47,214 bases of DNA from Proluteimonas flavola (GTDB taxonomy: Bacteria > Pseudomonadota > Gammaproteobacteria > Xanthomonadales > Xanthomonadaceae). The position numbers were made by a program, and so were the translations under genes. Position 1 is the stretch's first letter, and each line of letters opens with the position of its first letter. Where the stretch lies: positions 1-47,214 of the forward strand of contig NZ_JAIWPU010000016.1 in NCBI RefSeq assembly GCF_021191705.1, read 5' to 3'. Under the pieces are notes generated by a model, which saw only the letters and a program-made list of their open reading frames with translations, was not told the DNA's origin and ran no database searches. Of the stretch, positions 1 through 8,485 are shown piece after piece.

Positions 1-147
1 GTTTTTGGCCCGTAGCACCACTACGAGCCTGCAAACCGGCGAAATGCTCTGCAACAGCGAAGCTGGTCAAATCTGGCCTCGTGCAGCGAACTTTTCGCCT
101 CGAACATTTCTGCCGCCCACGCTCCTAGCAGGCGAACGGCATTTGCT

Positions 148-217
148 TGTGGGAGCGCGCTTGCGCGCGATGGGGCTGTGCCGGGAACGCTTCATCGCGC
201 GCGAGCGCGCTCCCACA
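148..217. repeat. REP-like palindrome, family A, copy 1
   Basis: Two inverted arms of 23 bases (148-170 and 195-217), reading TGTGGGAGCGCGCTTGCGCG on the left and its near-complement on the right, are separated by about 24 bases. The same arms recur near 15113 and 47121, and an altered copy lies near 34547. It sits just downstream of the leftward helicase gene. The remainder of 1-147 shows no gene that I can support. Confidence 0.85.
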
Positions 218-233
218 GCATCGTGGACATTGC

Positions 234-2396
234 TCAGCCGATCACGCGCTTGAACGGCGGCAACGCATCGAGAATGCGTTTGCCGTAGCGGCGGTTGAGC
301 AGGCGCGAATCCAGGATCACGACGCGGCCGGTATCGGTCGAGGTGCGGATCAGGCGGCCGGCGAACTGGGTCAGGGTGCGCAGCGCATGCGGAATCGCGA
401 TCAGGTTGAACGGGTTCTGCCCGCGCGCCTCGAGCCATTCGCCGAGCGTCGCGGTCTGCGGGTCGGTCGGCACCGCGAACGGCACCTGGGTGATGACCAC
501 CGTCGTGCAGGCTTCGCCCGGCAGGTCGAGACCCTCGCCGAACGAGTTGAGGCCGAACAGCACCGAGCCCTTGCCGGCGGCGACGCGCTCGAGATGCGCA
601 GCGACGACCTGCGACTTGTTGCCGCTGCTCTGCACCTGGATCGCGCCGCGGCGCGAGGCCGGCATCAGTTCGGCGACCTTCTCCATCTTCCAGCGCGAGG
701 TGAAGAGCACCATGCTGCCCTTGTGCCAGTCGAGTTCGCGCGCCAGCCACTCGGCGACGGCCTTGGGGTGACCTTCGCGGTCGTCGGGCGCCACCGGGAA
801 CTGCGGCACCACCAGCTGCGCCTGGTTCGGCAGATCGAATGGCGACGGCAGCGAGGCTGTCTCGGCGTGATCGGGCAGGCCGGTGTCGATTGCGAACGAC
901 TGGAAATCGCCGCCGCCGGTCAGCGTGGCCGAGGTCATCACGACCGAATCGATCTCCTTCCACAGCAGCGTGCGCAACACGTGCGCGGCCGACACCGGCG
1001 AGCAGTGCAGGGCGAGATCGCCATCGCGCGTCGCGGTGATCCAGCGCGCCATCGGCGGCGCACCTTCGCGGTCCTCGCGGCGCCAGCCGGCCCACAGCTC
1101 GTGCTGCTGCTCGACCATCTCCAGCGCCATGCCGAGGCTGCGCTGCAACTTCTCGCGTGCCGGATCCTCCTGCTTGCTGCGCGCCACCGCCTGCTGCGCG
1201 GCATGTACCCAGTTGAACAAGGCGCGCGTGTCTTCGCCGAGGGTTTCGATCGCATGCGCCCACGCGTCGGGCAGGCGACCGAGCGGCGCGCGCCACATGG
1301 GGTCGCGGTCGCCCGGTTCGGGCTGCCAGACGCGGTCGACGTCGAGCTGGAACGCCTTGAGCCCCTTCGACACGCGCGACGCGAGTTCGATCGCCTCGTT
1401 CGGCAGCAAGGTGCCGATGCGTTCCTTGTCGACCAGCCGATAGCTGCCGGCGATCAGGATCTGCATGCGGCTGGTGCGCCTGGCCATGTCGGCCAGCGGC
1501 AGGCGCGCCGCGCCCTGGTCGATCGCGACGTTCGCCACATGGTGGCCTTCGTCGAGCACCAGCAGCATGTCGCCGGGCGGCGCCAGCAGCGGCTGGCCGG
1601 TCTCGATGTCGCCCATCGCCAGCGACGACAGCAGCAGGGCGTGATTGGTCACGACGATCTGCGCTTCGCGCACGGTGTTGCGCACCTTCAGCACCGGACA
1701 CTGCTGGGCGAAGCTGCAGCGACGCCCGGCGCAGCTCGATGCGGGCGTGGTGATGCGGGTGCGCAGCGCGGGCGAAACGGGTTCCGGCGCGGTGTCGAGA
1801 TCGCCGTCCCATTGCCGGTCCGCATGCGCTTCGAGCAGGCGCCGCGCGGCGTCCACTTCGTGCGGCGCCAGCGGACGGTCGTAGAGATGGCGCTCGTAGT
1901 CGCCGCCTTCGTCGGGCCCGGCGCCATCGAGCAGCATCGTGCCCTGGCTGTGCTCGGCGTGCAGTTCGGCGGCATTGCGCGTGCACAGATACCGCGTGCG
2001 GCCCTTGGCCAGCGCGACCCGGGCTTCGAGCCCGGTCGCGGCGAGGAAGGCCGGGATGTCGCGTTCGACCAGCTGCGACTGCAGCGCCACGGTGCCGGTG
2101 CTGATCACCAGCTTCTTCTTCGTCGCCAGCGCGATCGGCACGCCCGCGGTCAGATACGCCAGGCTCTTGCCGACGCCGGTCGGTGCCTCGGCCACGCCGA
2201 TGCCGCCCGAGGTCGCGAGCGCGCGCGACACCAGCCCGATCATCGCGCTCTGCGAACGGCGCGTACTGAAGCCGGGCGTGTTCGCCTGCAGCTTCGCGTA
2301 CGCGGCACGGATGTCGGCCTTGAGCGCGTCGTTCAGCGCGCGCGGCGGCGCGTCGGCCGCGGTCGTGGCCGGCGAGGTGGAGTCGGAATCGCCCAT
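234..2396 (-). CDS. dinG: DinG-family ATP-dependent DNA helicase (Fe-S, XPD-like)
   Basis: A 720-residue superfamily 2 helicase of the DinG/XPD type, expected to unwind DNA 5'-3' and to act on damaged or structured DNA in the cytoplasm. Visible features are the Walker A motif APTGVGKS (about residues 71-78), four cysteines placed for a 4Fe-4S cluster (C138, C222, C227, C233), a DEGH Walker B box near residue 281, and a motif VI region QFAGRLIRT near the C-terminus. I chose the ATG at 2396 because family similarity begins just after it; the frame runs open further upstream but that part is Arg/Pro-rich and unlike a protein. There is no Shine-Dalgarno, but GACAAT lies six bases before the ATG, so the transcript may be leaderless. 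DinG or a close paralogue such as YoaA is the main ambiguity. Confidence 0.92.
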   Translation of the reverse strand: MGDSDSTSPATTAADAPPRALNDALKADIRAAYAKLQANTPGFSTRRSQSAMIGLVSRALATSGGIGVAEAPTGVGKSLAYLTAGVPIALATKKKLVISTGTVALQSQLVERDIPAFLAATGLEARVALAKGRTRYLCTRNAAELHAEHSQGTMLLDGAGPDEGGDYERHLYDRPLAPHEVDAARRLLEAHADRQWDGDLDTAPEPVSPALRTRITTPASSCAGRRCSFAQQCPVLKVRNTVREAQIVVTNHALLLSSLAMGDIETGQPLLAPPGDMLLVLDEGHHVANVAIDQGAARLPLADMARRTSRMQILIAGSYRLVDKERIGTLLPNEAIELASRVSKGLKAFQLDVDRVWQPEPGDRDPMWRAPLGRLPDAWAHAIETLGEDTRALFNWVHAAQQAVARSKQEDPAREKLQRSLGMALEMVEQQHELWAGWRREDREGAPPMARWITATRDGDLALHCSPVSAAHVLRTLLWKEIDSVVMTSATLTGGGDFQSFAIDTGLPDHAETASLPSPFDLPNQAQLVVPQFPVAPDDREGHPKAVAEWLARELDWHKGSMVLFTSRWKMEKVAELMPASRRGAIQVQSSGNKSQVVAAHLERVAAGKGSVLFGLNSFGEGLDLPGEACTTVVITQVPFAVPTDPQTATLGEWLEARGQNPFNLIAIPHALRTLTQFAGRLIRTSTDTGRVVILDSRLLNRRYGKRILDALPPFKRVIG

Positions 2397-2402
2397 GCGC
2401 CC

Positions 2403-2408
2403 ATTGTC
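2403..2408 (-). promoter_or_regulatory. Candidate -10 box for a leaderless dinG transcript
   Basis: On the minus strand GACAAT is followed by GGGCGC and then the ATG at 2396. A -10 box at this distance would start transcription at or next to the A of the ATG. No Shine-Dalgarno is present. A -35 box is not obvious. Confidence 0.4.
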
Positions 2409-2502
2409 CCACGCCGCGTCGCGCGGACCGAGACCGGGATGCTGAACGCAGCGGGCGTGGACACCGGCGATGCCCTGCGGAGGACGCGTCGCGCCTATGC
2501 GA

Positions 2503-3303
2503 TCAAGGCCTTGGCCGCGCGTCGGACACCGACACATCGCCATCGCCGCGCGGCGCATCTTCGAGCATTACCAGCCGCTGGCCATCGAGCCGGTAGTCGA
2601 GCCCCGCCTGGATCGACTGCAGTTCGCGCACCTGCGTGCACAGGGCATCGGCCTGCGCTTCGAGTACGGCGCTGCGGGCTTCGATCCTGCGGTCGAGATC
2701 GGCCTCCATGCGTTCGGCGCGCGCTTCCATGCGCCCGGCGCGGCCGGTGAACACCTGCCACATCACGCTGCGGCCGAGACTGCCGGTCATGCGCTGGGCC
2801 GCGTCCTCGATGCGCGATTCGAAGCCTTCGCCGAACACGTCCTGGTCCCAGCGCCCGGTGCCGAGCGTGGTGTCGATGTAGCCGAGCGTGTCGGCGCGGA
2901 AGCGCTCGACCTGGCGCACCTTGCGCGCGCTGCCGGTCATGACTTCGACCACGCCGGCCAGCGCATCGAACGCGATGCCGGTGCTCTCGCGCGCGACCGC
3001 CGTGACCTGCGGCATCAGCGTGCGCGCACCCGATTCCAGCCTGCGCAAACGCGCGGCGTCGGCGGCGCTGACCGTCTGCACCGCGCGGTCCACGCTGAGC
3101 GTACCGTCGTGGAAGAAGATCTCCTTCGGCACGCCGCTGTCGCGGTAGAGCCACACGCCGCCGGTATCGACGAGCACGTTGTAGGGCGTGGACACCGAGC
3201 ACTGGTCCGAGGACAACCGCGGCGCGGTGTCGTCGCCGGCGGCGAGGACCGGCATGGACGTTGCGAGGAGACCAGCGACGAGCGCGGTGCGATGGAAGGA
3301 CAT
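2503..3303 (-). CDS. DUF2884 (YggN-like) exported protein
   Basis: A 266-residue protein with a clear signal peptide (MSFHRTALVAGLLATSMPVLA, then AAGDD) and a mature region resembling the DUF2884/YggN family, whose function is not established. The mature part opens with a short segment holding one Cys (SSDQCSVST), continues as beta-rich sequence (VLVDTGGVWLYRDSG), and then becomes helical and strongly charged, with an R/E-rich stretch near residues 195-245 that could form a coiled coil. I chose the ATG at 3303 because it begins the signal peptide; GGGA lies about ten bases upstream. It is 106 bases upstream of dinG on the same strand. It is probably periplasmic; no enzymatic motif is visible. 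Confidence 0.75.
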   Translation of the reverse strand: MSFHRTALVAGLLATSMPVLAAGDDTAPRLSSDQCSVSTPYNVLVDTGGVWLYRDSGVPKEIFFHDGTLSVDRAVQTVSAADAARLRRLESGARTLMPQVTAVARESTGIAFDALAGVVEVMTGSARKVRQVERFRADTLGYIDTTLGTGRWDQDVFGEGFESRIEDAAQRMTGSLGRSVMWQVFTGRAGRMEARAERMEADLDRRIEARSAVLEAQADALCTQVRELQSIQAGLDYRLDGQRLVMLEDAPRGDGDVSVSDARPRP

Positions 3304-3557
3304 GGGCAGCGTTCCCGGTTGCATGGCCGCGAGCATCGGGCCATCGCGGCGCGGTATCGCGTGCTTGAAGTCACGGTGAGGCATCCGACGCGCGACGGGT
3401 CAGGCGCCTGGCGTGACACGCATCGGATGGCGGTGGCGAAGCCGGTCCGGTGGCATCGATGCAAGGGCCTGCCCGCGTGCGTGGCCATGCATCCGCCCTC
3501 GATTGCCGCCGACCCGGGGTGACGGCGCGTTTCATCGCCGGTTGCACGCGCCGCGAA

Positions 3558-3563
3558 GATACT
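3558..3563 (+). promoter_or_regulatory. Candidate -10 box for a leaderless transcript
   Basis: GATACT is followed by CGGGCG and then the ATG at 3570, giving the same six-base spacing seen upstream of dinG, lpxL, waaA and the pirin gene. No Shine-Dalgarno lies before the ATG. Confidence 0.4.
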
Positions 3564-3569
3564 CGGGCG

Positions 3570-4592
3570 ATGAATCGCGCGCGCTCCCTGACTCTCGCGT
3601 TGCTCGTCGCCTGGTCGACCATCGCCCTGCCTGCGTCTGCGCAGACAGCCGACGCTGCGCGCACCGCCGCGCTCGACACCGTGCTCGACGACGCCACCTC
3701 GATGGCGCCGCTGCGCACGGTACTGGTCGCGCGCGACGGTGCGCTGCTCGCCGAACGTGGCTATCACGGTGCATCGACCACGCGCCCGGCGAACATCAAG
3801 TCGGCGTCGAAGACGGTGATGTCGGCGCTGGTCGGCATCGCGATCGAGCGCGGCCTGCTCGAGGGCGTGGACCAGCCGGTCGCGCCGCTGCTGGCCGAGC
3901 GCCTGCCGCGCGATCCTGATCCGCGTCTGGCGCAGGTCACCATCGGCCATCTGCTGTCGATGCAGGCCGGGCTGCAGTCCACCTCGGGCCGCGGCTACGG
4001 GCGCTGGGTCGCGCAGCGCGACTGGGTACGCGACGCGCTCGCGCAGCCGTTCGTCGATGCGCCGGGCGGCGGCATGATCTACTCCACCGGCTCGACGCAT
4101 CTGCTGTCGGCGGTACTCGCGCAGGTGGGCGGCAAGCCGGTGCGGACGCTCGCGCGCGACTGGCTGGGTCCGCAGGCGGGCTTCGCGATCGCCTCGTGGG
4201 ACACCGATCCGCAGGGTCTGCATTTCGGCGGCAACCAGATGGCGATGACGCCCCGGTCTCTGCTCGCGTTCGGCGAGTTGTACCGCAACCACGGACGCGC
4301 GAAGTCGGGCGCCCAGCTGCTGCCGGCGACCTGGATCGCGCAGTCATGGCAGCCGCGCACGCGATCGGTGTACACCGGCGACGGCTATGGCTATGGCTGG
4401 TTCGCGCGGCGGATCGGCGGGCACGACGTCCGCTTCGCCTGGGGCCATGGCGGGCAGATGCTCTACATCGTGCCGTCGTTGGGGCTGACGGTCGCGATGA
4501 CCTCCGACGAGGCCACCGGTGTCGCCGGTTCCGGACATCTCGCGCAGCTGCACGCGCTGATGGGACGCATCATCGCCACGCAGGCCGGCTGA
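3570..4592 (+). CDS. Serine hydrolase of the class C beta-lactamase/penicillin-binding fold
   Basis: A 340-residue exported serine hydrolase. A signal peptide occupies about residues 1-24, with cleavage likely after ASA. The catalytic SxxK is S78-A-S-K81, the second motif is Y171-S-T, and the third is HGG in FAWGHGGQML near residue 296, the usual layout of the AmpC/esterase EstB/D-amino-acid hydrolase superfamily. Real AmpC enzymes have YxN and KTG, so this is more likely an esterase or peptidase-like relative than a resistance enzyme. The nascent protein should go to the periplasm. It is divergent from the DUF2884 gene (266-base gap) and convergent with the histidine kinase gene, 19 bases away. 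The start is chosen at the signal peptide. Confidence 0.85.
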   Translation: MNRARSLTLALLVAWSTIALPASAQTADAARTAALDTVLDDATSMAPLRTVLVARDGALLAERGYHGASTTRPANIKSASKTVMSALVGIAIERGLLEGVDQPVAPLLAERLPRDPDPRLAQVTIGHLLSMQAGLQSTSGRGYGRWVAQRDWVRDALAQPFVDAPGGGMIYSTGSTHLLSAVLAQVGGKPVRTLARDWLGPQAGFAIASWDTDPQGLHFGGNQMAMTPRSLLAFGELYRNHGRAKSGAQLLPATWIAQSWQPRTRSVYTGDGYGYGWFARRIGGHDVRFAWGHGGQMLYIVPSLGLTVAMTSDEATGVAGSGHLAQLHALMGRIIATQAG

Positions 4593-4611
4593 ACGGCCTG
4601 CAAAGGGCGGC

Positions 4612-7437
4612 TCAGCCGGCGGTCCGGGCTGCCGCGTTGGCCGATTCGACGCTCGCCGCGAGCTCGTGCTGCCGGAACGGCTTGTTGAGGATCGTCAGCC
4701 CGGGATCGAAGTCGGCCATGCTGGTGTAGCCGGACACGATGACGATCGCCGTGCCCGGCAGGCGCGTACGCACCGTGCGCGCGAGTTCGGCGCCGGTCAT
4801 GCCCGGCATCAGGTGATCGGTCACCAGCACGGTGGGCAGCAGGCCATCGTCGAGTGCGCGCAGCGCTTCTTCGGCGGAGCCGGCTTCGACGATGCGGTAG
4901 CCCATGTCCTCGAGTGCGTCGGAGGTGCACATGCGCACCGCCGCCTCGTCGTCGACAACCAGTGCGGTGCCGCGATGTTCCGTGGTGTCCAATGCCGTGT
5001 CTCCGTTTTCGGGTGCGGCACCGGGGCGCGAACCTGCCGGTAGCCAGAGATGGATGGTGGTGCCCGTACCGGGCGTACTGTCGATGGTCAGGTGGCCACC
5101 GAGCTGGGACACCAGGCCATGCGCCATCGACAGGCCGAGCCCGGTGCCCTTGCCGATCCCCTTGGTCGAGAAGAACGGCTCGATCGCGCGATGCCGCGTC
5201 TGCTCGTCCATGCCGAATCCGGTGTCGGCGACCGATACCACGACATAGCATCCCGGCGCGATGCGGTCATCGTCGGACACATGGGCATTGCGTGCGGACA
5301 GTGTGAGCGTACCGCCGTCGGGCATCGCGTCGCGGGCGTTCATGCTGAGGTTGAGGATCGCCATTTCCAGCTGGTTCGGATCGGCCAGCGCGGGCAGCAG
5401 CGCGTCGGCGATGTCGAGCACGAGGCGCACGCGCGGGCTGCTGGAACTGTCGACCAGCTCGGCCATGCCCGCGACGAGCGCAGCGACATCGACATCGACC
5501 GTCTGCAATGGCTGGCGGCGCGCGAACGACAGCAGGCGTTGCACGAGGGTCGCGGCGCGCTCGGCCGACTGGCGGGCGACGGCGAGCATGCGTGTGCGGC
5601 GTTCGGGTCTCGAATCAGGATCGGCGGCCAGATCGAGCGCGGTGACGATCGGCGTCAGCAGGTTGTTGAAGTCGTGCGCCACGCCACCGGTCAGCTGACC
5701 GATCGCCTCGAGCTTCTGGGACTGACGCAATGCGTCCTCGACATGCCGGCGTTCGGTCGTGTCGATCGCCTCGGGGACGACCGCGATGATGCGGCCATCA
5801 TCGTAGATCGGCCGCAGCGACAGATCATGGCTCCGCCGACCGCCGGCCAGATCCAGCTCGACCTCGTCGCGCACCGTCTCGCCCGCCGCCGCACGTTCGA
5901 ACATCGCGCGGATCCGCGCCGGCATGCCGACCGTGCCGCTGAACCACGGCGTTTCCCACAGGAACAGGCCGATGAGATCCTCGAAGCGGGCAGCGACGGC
6001 TTCGAGCACCGGACGGTTCGCGTCGGTGACGATGCCGTCTGGCGTACACATGCCCTGCAACTGGTAGCTGGTCTCGAACAGCGTGCGCAGCTGGGCCTGC
6101 GAGCGCGACAGCGCGTCGACCGCCGCATTGATGTCGGTCACGTCGCGCGCGCTGCAATAGAACCGACCGCTCTCCGGAGCGGCAACCCACGACAGCGTGC
6201 GCAGCCCGCCGCCACGCGTGCGCCAGCGGTTTTCGAAACGCAGGACCGGCGCGCCGGCCTGCAAGGACGCCAGCACCTCGCCGGTTGCCGCCCGGTCGTC
6301 GGTGCTGACGTATTCCATCCAGCTGCGACCCAGCAGGTCTTCGGCGCTCCAGCCCAACAGCTGCTCCCAGGCCGGGTTGGTGCTTTCGATCAGGCCGTCG
6401 GGATTGATCACGGCCAACAGGTCGGGCGTGACCTGCCAAGTCAACGAGCGCGCGCGCGCGCGCTCGACCACCTGCCGTTCGAGATCGCTGTTGAGCGTCT
6501 GCAGCTCGGTTTCGCGGGCAAGCAGCGCCAGCTCGCTGCGTCTGCGCGCGCTGACGTCGACGCCTTGCACGAAAATGCCGATCACACCCCGCGCATCGGT
6601 GATCGGCTGGTAGACGAAGTCGAGATAGCGCTCGACCGCGGGCAGGCCGGGGCCGGCCTGGACGACGTAGCGCGCGCCATCGGTGGAGAACGCGTTGCCG
6701 CTGCGGTAGACCTCGTCCAGCAACTGCAGGTAGCCCTGCTGCACCGCGTCGGGAAGTGCAGCCGTCATGCGCTTGCCCACGACGTCCCGGTCACCGATCA
6801 GGTGCCGGTAGGCGGGATTGACGTACTGGAATACATGATCCGGGCCGGTCAGCATCGCCATGAACGAAGGCGCCTGCTCGAACATGCGGCCCAGTTGCGC
6901 GACATCCGCGTGGAGCCTGCGCTCGTTCTGGACCTTGAGGGTCGCGTCGGTGGCGATGTTGAGAAACCCGACGATGCGATCGCTTTCATCGCGCAACGGC
7001 GAGTACGAGAACGTCCAGAACGTCTCTTCCAGATAGCCGTTGCGCATCATCGCCAGCGGCATGTCCTCGTTCCACGTCGCGGTCCCCGACAGTGCACTTT
7101 CGATCAGCGGCCGGATGTCGGGCCAGACATCGGACCACACCGTTCTCATCGGTCGACCCAGCGCAGCAGGTTCTTTCGCGCCGAGAAACGGCGCATAGGC
7201 ATCGTTGTAGAAGAACGTGAGTTCATCGCCCCAGGCCAGGTTCATCGCGAACCGCGAATCGAGCATCAATCCCAGCGTGGTACGCAACGACTGCGGCCAG
7301 CTTCCGGTCGGGCCGAGCGGCGTGGATGCCCAGTCGAAGCGCGCAATCCGCGCTGCCATCTTGCTGTGGGCAGGCAGGAAGTCGGGCTGGACGATGGAAG
7401 CGGTCACGAAGTGGCGGGGAAACCGGGGACGGCGCAT
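4612..7437 (-). CDS. Hybrid sensor histidine kinase with four PAS modules and a C-terminal receiver
   Basis: A 941-residue, apparently soluble sensor. PAS-type modules lie at about 27-175, 185-300, 335-445 and 455-575. A dimerisation/phosphoacceptor domain follows, with the His in GGVAHDFNNLLTP. The ATPase domain shows the N box NLSMNARDAMP, DTGFGMD, and GKGTGLGLSMAHG. A receiver domain starts near 825 with acidic DDE, phosphoacceptor Asp in VTDHLMPGMTG and Lys in NKPF. No transmembrane helix or cofactor-binding Cys of LOV type is apparent. No partner regulator with an output domain is encoded nearby, so the signal and target are unknown. The start is uncertain: ATG 7437 has no well-spaced Shine-Dalgarno, and ATG 7359 begins where PAS-like sequence begins. 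Confidence 0.88.
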   Translation of the reverse strand: MRRPRFPRHFVTASIVQPDFLPAHSKMAARIARFDWASTPLGPTGSWPQSLRTTLGLMLDSRFAMNLAWGDELTFFYNDAYAPFLGAKEPAALGRPMRTVWSDVWPDIRPLIESALSGTATWNEDMPLAMMRNGYLEETFWTFSYSPLRDESDRIVGFLNIATDATLKVQNERRLHADVAQLGRMFEQAPSFMAMLTGPDHVFQYVNPAYRHLIGDRDVVGKRMTAALPDAVQQGYLQLLDEVYRSGNAFSTDGARYVVQAGPGLPAVERYLDFVYQPITDARGVIGIFVQGVDVSARRRSELALLARETELQTLNSDLERQVVERARARSLTWQVTPDLLAVINPDGLIESTNPAWEQLLGWSAEDLLGRSWMEYVSTDDRAATGEVLASLQAGAPVLRFENRWRTRGGGLRTLSWVAAPESGRFYCSARDVTDINAAVDALSRSQAQLRTLFETSYQLQGMCTPDGIVTDANRPVLEAVAARFEDLIGLFLWETPWFSGTVGMPARIRAMFERAAAGETVRDEVELDLAGGRRSHDLSLRPIYDDGRIIAVVPEAIDTTERRHVEDALRQSQKLEAIGQLTGGVAHDFNNLLTPIVTALDLAADPDSRPERRTRMLAVARQSAERAATLVQRLLSFARRQPLQTVDVDVAALVAGMAELVDSSSSPRVRLVLDIADALLPALADPNQLEMAILNLSMNARDAMPDGGTLTLSARNAHVSDDDRIAPGCYVVVSVADTGFGMDEQTRHRAIEPFFSTKGIGKGTGLGLSMAHGLVSQLGGHLTIDSTPGTGTTIHLWLPAGSRPGAAPENGDTALDTTEHRGTALVVDDEAAVRMCTSDALEDMGYRIVEAGSAEEALRALDDGLLPTVLVTDHLMPGMTGAELARTVRTRLPGTAIVIVSGYTSMADFDPGLTILNKPFRQHELAASVESANAAARTAG

Positions 7438-7473
7438 CCTGCCACATGGGCTCGTTGTGGCGGGATGAGGACA

Positions 7474-8184
7474 TCAGGCCAGACGCGGCTGCAGGGCGGC
7501 GGCATCGGGTACCGCGTGTCCGGCGGCGGTGTTGTCGAACACCACCCAGGCATCCGCCGGTCCGGCGCGGACTGCGGCAGCGATCGCATCGAGTGCCTCG
7601 GCGTCGTAGTCGCTGTAGTAGATATCGGGACTGCCATGCCAGCGCCAGTAGGCGAACCGGGTGCAGCCGCCCGGCTGCGCATCGCCTCCATGGCGGGCGG
7701 GATCGGCGGCCACGCGGGCGACATGATGGTCGGCCAGCAACGTATCGGCCGCGGACGCCAGCCAGGTGGGATGCCGCGGTTCGCAGGCGAGACGTCCAGG
7801 CCAGCGCCGCGACAGCATTGCGAAGAAGGTGCTCGCGATACGTGCGTCAAAGGCCAGGCTCGGCGGCAGTTGCACCAGCACGCAGTCCAGCCGGTCGCCG
7901 AGGTCGCCGGCCGCGCCGAAGAACGTGTCGAGCGCGGCGCCGCAGCCGGTCAGCCGCGCCTCGTGGGTGATCGCCTTCGGCAGCTTGATCGAGAAACGGA
8001 AATCCGCCGGCACGCTGGCCGCCCAGCGCGCGTAGGTCGCGGCGCGGTGCGGCCGATAAAACGAGGAATTGATCTCGACCGCGTCGAAGCGGGTCGCGTA
8101 GCGGGCGAGCATGCTGCCGCCGCCATCGAACAACGCCGCGTCGCGCGAGGCGATCGACCAGCCCGCGCAGCCGATGCGGATCAT
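7474..8184 (-). CDS. DUF72 (YecE-like) TIM-barrel protein
   Basis: A 236-residue member of the DUF72 family, recognised by the N-terminal IRIGCAGWS, the EINSSFYRP segment, FSIKLPKAITHE, EPRHPTW, YWRWHGSPD and YYSDYDAE. The family adopts a TIM-barrel fold with unknown activity. The start at ATG 8184 puts the conserved GCAGWS at residue 5, as usual for the family; upstream in-frame sequence is Arg-rich and not protein-like. It lies 36 bases beyond the start of the sensor kinase gene, on the same strand, so the two could be cotranscribed, but I see no functional link. The active-site preference cannot be told from sequence. Confidence 0.85.
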   Translation of the reverse strand: MIRIGCAGWSIASRDAALFDGGGSMLARYATRFDAVEINSSFYRPHRAATYARWAASVPADFRFSIKLPKAITHEARLTGCGAALDTFFGAAGDLGDRLDCVLVQLPPSLAFDARIASTFFAMLSRRWPGRLACEPRHPTWLASAADTLLADHHVARVAADPARHGGDAQPGGCTRFAYWRWHGSPDIYYSDYDAEALDAIAAAVRAGPADAWVVFDNTAAGHAVPDAAALQPRLA

Positions 8185-8485
8185 CCGTCGCCGCGCCTGG
8201 GCTTCGGGTCCGTTTGCGCGGACTGCGGCGTCTGTGTCGATGGCGGCGCATGCGCGGATTCGACGGTGCAGGGCAGGCCGAGCGCGGTGATGGGCATGCG
8301 CAGACTCGATGGGTGCGATCGGGAAGCGGACTGTCCGGCACGCGGTGTCCATCGGCCGTCATCGTGTCGCGTTCAGGCGCCCGTCGCTGAACCGCGGTGC
8401 CACTGCAACGCTGTGGTCGACACATGCCCGGTGACGCCGATGCTGCGATGCACAATAATTGCCGGTCCTGTTCCGGAGACCGGCC
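8185..8485. other. 301-base divergent intergenic region
   Basis: No reading frame here looks like a protein in any frame. The only relatively A/T-rich spot is CACAATAATTG near 8450-8460, a reasonable -10 area for the rightward MFS gene. I see no repeat or strong hairpin. Confidence 0.6.

Noticed and set aside
11..25. Small hairpin CGTAG-N5-CTACG at the window edge as a terminator
   Set aside because: The T run lies on the wrong side for either strand's transcription here.
147..2750. An 867-residue plus-strand frame opposite dinG
   Set aside because: Antisense shadow of the helicase with Arg/Asp/His-rich, low-complexity composition and no initiation signals.
3570..4592. AmpC beta-lactamase resistance gene
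   Set aside because: The second motif is YST not YxN and the third is HGG not KTG, so it is only a fold relative.
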